Shown: positions 5,937 to 7,298 of the stretch, in pieces | How positions within the stretch are numbered: position 1 is the stretch's first letter | Layout: each line of letters opens with the position of its first letter | Assembly (NCBI GenBank): GCA_027717875.1 | Contig: JALLOL010000122.1 | Span: 1 to 7,298 of the forward strand | Length of the DNA: 7,298 nt | Source: Acidobacteria bacterium AH-259-L09 | Lineage (GTDB): Bacteria; Acidobacteriota; UBA6911; RPQK01 | Direction: 5' to 3' | Program-made: the position numbers and the translations under genes | Notes under the pieces: model-generated | Database searches by the model: none | What the model was told of the DNA's origin: nothing | Seen by the model: only the letters and a program-made list of their open reading frames with translations

Positions 5937-5964
5937 TTGATTCTATTATTTGGCAGAGTACAAT
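5937..5964 (+). promoter_or_regulatory. Candidate sigma-70 promoter of the exported dehydrogenase
   Basis: TTGATT (5937-5942) and TACAAT (5959-5964) are separated by 16 nt, matching 4/6 and 5/6 of the -35 and -10 consensus. Predicted transcription would start near 5971, giving a leader of about 36 nt before the ATG at 6007. Confidence 0.4.
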
Positions 5965-5993
5965 ACAGAGGTCAATCTACTGATGGTAAGGCC

Positions 5994-5999
5994 AAGGAG
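5994..5999 (+). promoter_or_regulatory. Shine-Dalgarno of the exported dehydrogenase
   Basis: AAGGAG, 7 nt before the ATG at 6007. It decides the start, which gives a complete twin-arginine signal. Confidence 0.8.
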
Positions 6000-6006
6000 T
6001 TTTGTT

Positions 6007-7298
6007 ATGAGTAAAATTAATCGACGTGAGTTTGTCAAACGTTCTGCTGCCACCACGGCGGTGGTCCCCATCTTAATGGGCCCAAATACCTGGGCGGGAG
6101 CCAACAATAGGGTACAGGTAGCCTGTGTCGGCCTCCGCGGGCAGGGACGCTCGCATATTGAAAACTTTCAGAAACTCCCGGGAGTTGAAGTCGTCGCTCT
6201 CTGTGATATCGATGAACGGGTACTCGCCGACCGGCTGAAAGATTTTAAGAAACAGGACTGGCGGAAACCCAAGACCTACACCGACATTCGCAAGCTTCTG
6301 GAAGATCCCAGCATCGACGCTGTCAGTTTTGCTACACCGAATCACTGGCACGCATTGGGAACGATCTGGGCCTGCCAGGCCGGCAAGGACGTCTATGTAG
6401 AGAAGCCCGCCTCTTATAACATCTGGGAAGGGCGCAAGATGATCGAGGCGGCCCGCCAATACAAGCGGGTGGTTCAGGTCGGTCATCAGATCCGCAGCTC
6501 GATTGCGGTGCAGGCAGCGGTGAAGTTTCTGCAGTCCGGACAGCTTGGTGATGTATACCTGGCCAAAGGGCTCTGCTACAAGTGGCGGGATACCATCGGA
6601 CGCACCCCTGAAGAACCGATCCCGGCAGGCGTTCACTATGATATCTGGCTGGGTCCTGCGCCCAAACGCCCGTTCACAAAGAATCGCTTTCATTACGACT
6701 GGCACTGGCACTGGGACTATGGCAACGGCGATATTGGAAACCAAGGTGTGCACCAGATGGACGTGGCTCGCTGGGGCTTGGGCCTGGATGTCCACCCGGT
6801 GAAATTGTGCTCCATGGGCGGCCACGTTATGTTCGAGGACGACCAGGAGACGCCTAACGTTCTGCACGCCCAGTTTGAATACCCTCAGGCGAGTGGTCCT
6901 ACGAAGAAAAAGCTTTTGCAATTTGAGGTGCGTCACTGGATCACCAATCACGAGGGCGGAATCGGCGAGGGCCCCGATAACACGGTCGGCATAATTTTCT
7001 ACGGCTCGGAAGGTTACATGGTGATCGACAGTTACTCCAGCTGGCGGGTTTATTACGGTCGCAAGAGAGAACCCGGTCCACATGCCAAGGCCGAAGGAAG
7101 TCATCACCAGAATTTCATTGATGCAGTGAGAGCACAAGATGCAAGTGGTTTAAACTGCGATATTGAGGAGGGTCATAAGAGCGCCGTCCTGTGCCATCTG
7201 GCCAACATCTCTTATCGTCTCGGGCGCTCCCTGGAGTTTGACCCCAAGACGGAGCGTTTTGTGAACGACGAGGAAGCCAACATGATGCTCTCTCGTGA
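6007..7298 (+). CDS. Tat-exported Gfo/Idh/MocA family oxidoreductase (3' end beyond window)
   Basis: Open from ATG 6007 to the window edge: 430 complete codons plus two bases. The final bases look like TGA but are out of frame, so the gene continues. The N-terminus has the twin-arginine motif NRREFVKRSA (5-14), a hydrophobic stretch and a likely cleavage after about residue 30-32, so the enzyme is periplasmic. The Rossmann domain begins with VACVGLRGQGRSH (38-50), then CDID (66-69), TPNHWHAL (110-117) and EKP (132-134, catalytic Lys133). The C-terminal domain has a His/Trp-rich segment (227-238) and GNQGVHQMDVARWG (244-257), where His249 and Asp252 are probable active-site residues. Exported members keep the cofactor tightly bound and are folded before export by Tat. 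Relatives are about 440-450 residues, so little is missing. It is divergent from the cupin operon. Substrate is probably a sugar or glycoside, not determinable here. Confidence 0.9.
   Translation, partial: MSKINRREFVKRSAATTAVVPILMGPNTWAGANNRVQVACVGLRGQGRSHIENFQKLPGVEVVALCDIDERVLADRLKDFKKQDWRKPKTYTDIRKLLEDPSIDAVSFATPNHWHALGTIWACQAGKDVYVEKPASYNIWEGRKMIEAARQYKRVVQVGHQIRSSIAVQAAVKFLQSGQLGDVYLAKGLCYKWRDTIGRTPEEPIPAGVHYDIWLGPAPKRPFTKNRFHYDWHWHWDYGNGDIGNQGVHQMDVARWGLGLDVHPVKLCSMGGHVMFEDDQETPNVLHAQFEYPQASGPTKKKLLQFEVRHWITNHEGGIGEGPDNTVGIIFYGSEGYMVIDSYSSWRVYYGRKREPGPHAKAEGSHHQNFIDAVRAQDASGLNCDIEEGHKSAVLCHLANISYRLGRSLEFDPKTERFVNDEEANMMLSR

Noticed and set aside
6073..7137. Long open frame (354 codons) on the minus strand
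   Set aside because: It is antisense to the exported Gfo/Idh/MocA gene, whose plus-strand frame has clear motifs, a Tat signal and a Shine-Dalgarno. The antisense product shows no recognisable domain and is an effect of codon bias.
7288..7298. Apparent TGA stop at the very end of the window
   Set aside because: The frame of the exported dehydrogenase places the final GA as the first two bases of an incomplete codon after CGT, so the TGA is out of frame and the gene continues.

Overview
The window reads as a stretch of bacterial chromosome of moderate GC. The enzyme families suggest a heterotroph that degrades sugars or glycosides, of the Acidobacteriota, Planctomycetota or Verrucomicrobiota kind. 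These groups are rich in Tat-exported Gfo/Idh/MocA dehydrogenases and Tat-exported xylose-isomerase-like TIM barrels, and this window has one of each. The phylum cannot be fixed from the sequence alone. There is no rRNA, tRNA, CRISPR array or insertion sequence.

Layout, left to right. (1) Positions 2-811, plus strand: a two-domain GNAT acetyltransferase whose N-terminus probably lies outside the window. (2) 1014-1609, minus strand: a type II toxin-antitoxin pair, a Phd/YefM-like antitoxin followed by a ParE/RelE-like toxin. It has a perfect TATAAT box and a small palindrome upstream, and the genes overlap by 4 nt through a TTG start. (3) 1689-5820, minus strand: a four-gene cluster transcribed as cupin, cytoplasmic Gfo/Idh/MocA oxidoreductase, Nramp-like membrane transporter, Tat-exported sugar isomerase/epimerase-like TIM barrel. 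(4) 6007 to the right edge, plus strand: a divergent Tat-exported Gfo/Idh/MocA oxidoreductase that is open at the window end.

The cluster and the divergent gene share a 186-nt intergenic region and look like one functional unit. Two proteins (TIM barrel and divergent dehydrogenase) carry Tat signals and should act outside the cytoplasm. One multi-pass transporter sits in the membrane, and two proteins (second dehydrogenase and cupin) are cytoplasmic. My inference is oxidation and rearrangement of a sugar, glycoside or cyclitol in the periplasm, followed by uptake and a second NAD(P)-dependent step inside. The substrate is not visible in the sequence.

The most unusual points are: (a) the transporter keeps the Nramp scaffold but has lost the canonical TM1 Asp/Asn and TM6 Met metal ligands; (b) the two junctions cupin/dehydrogenase and dehydrogenase/transporter are made largely of short tandem repeats with 7- and 8-nt periods, which supply the stop codons of the upstream genes and the possible start of a downstream gene.
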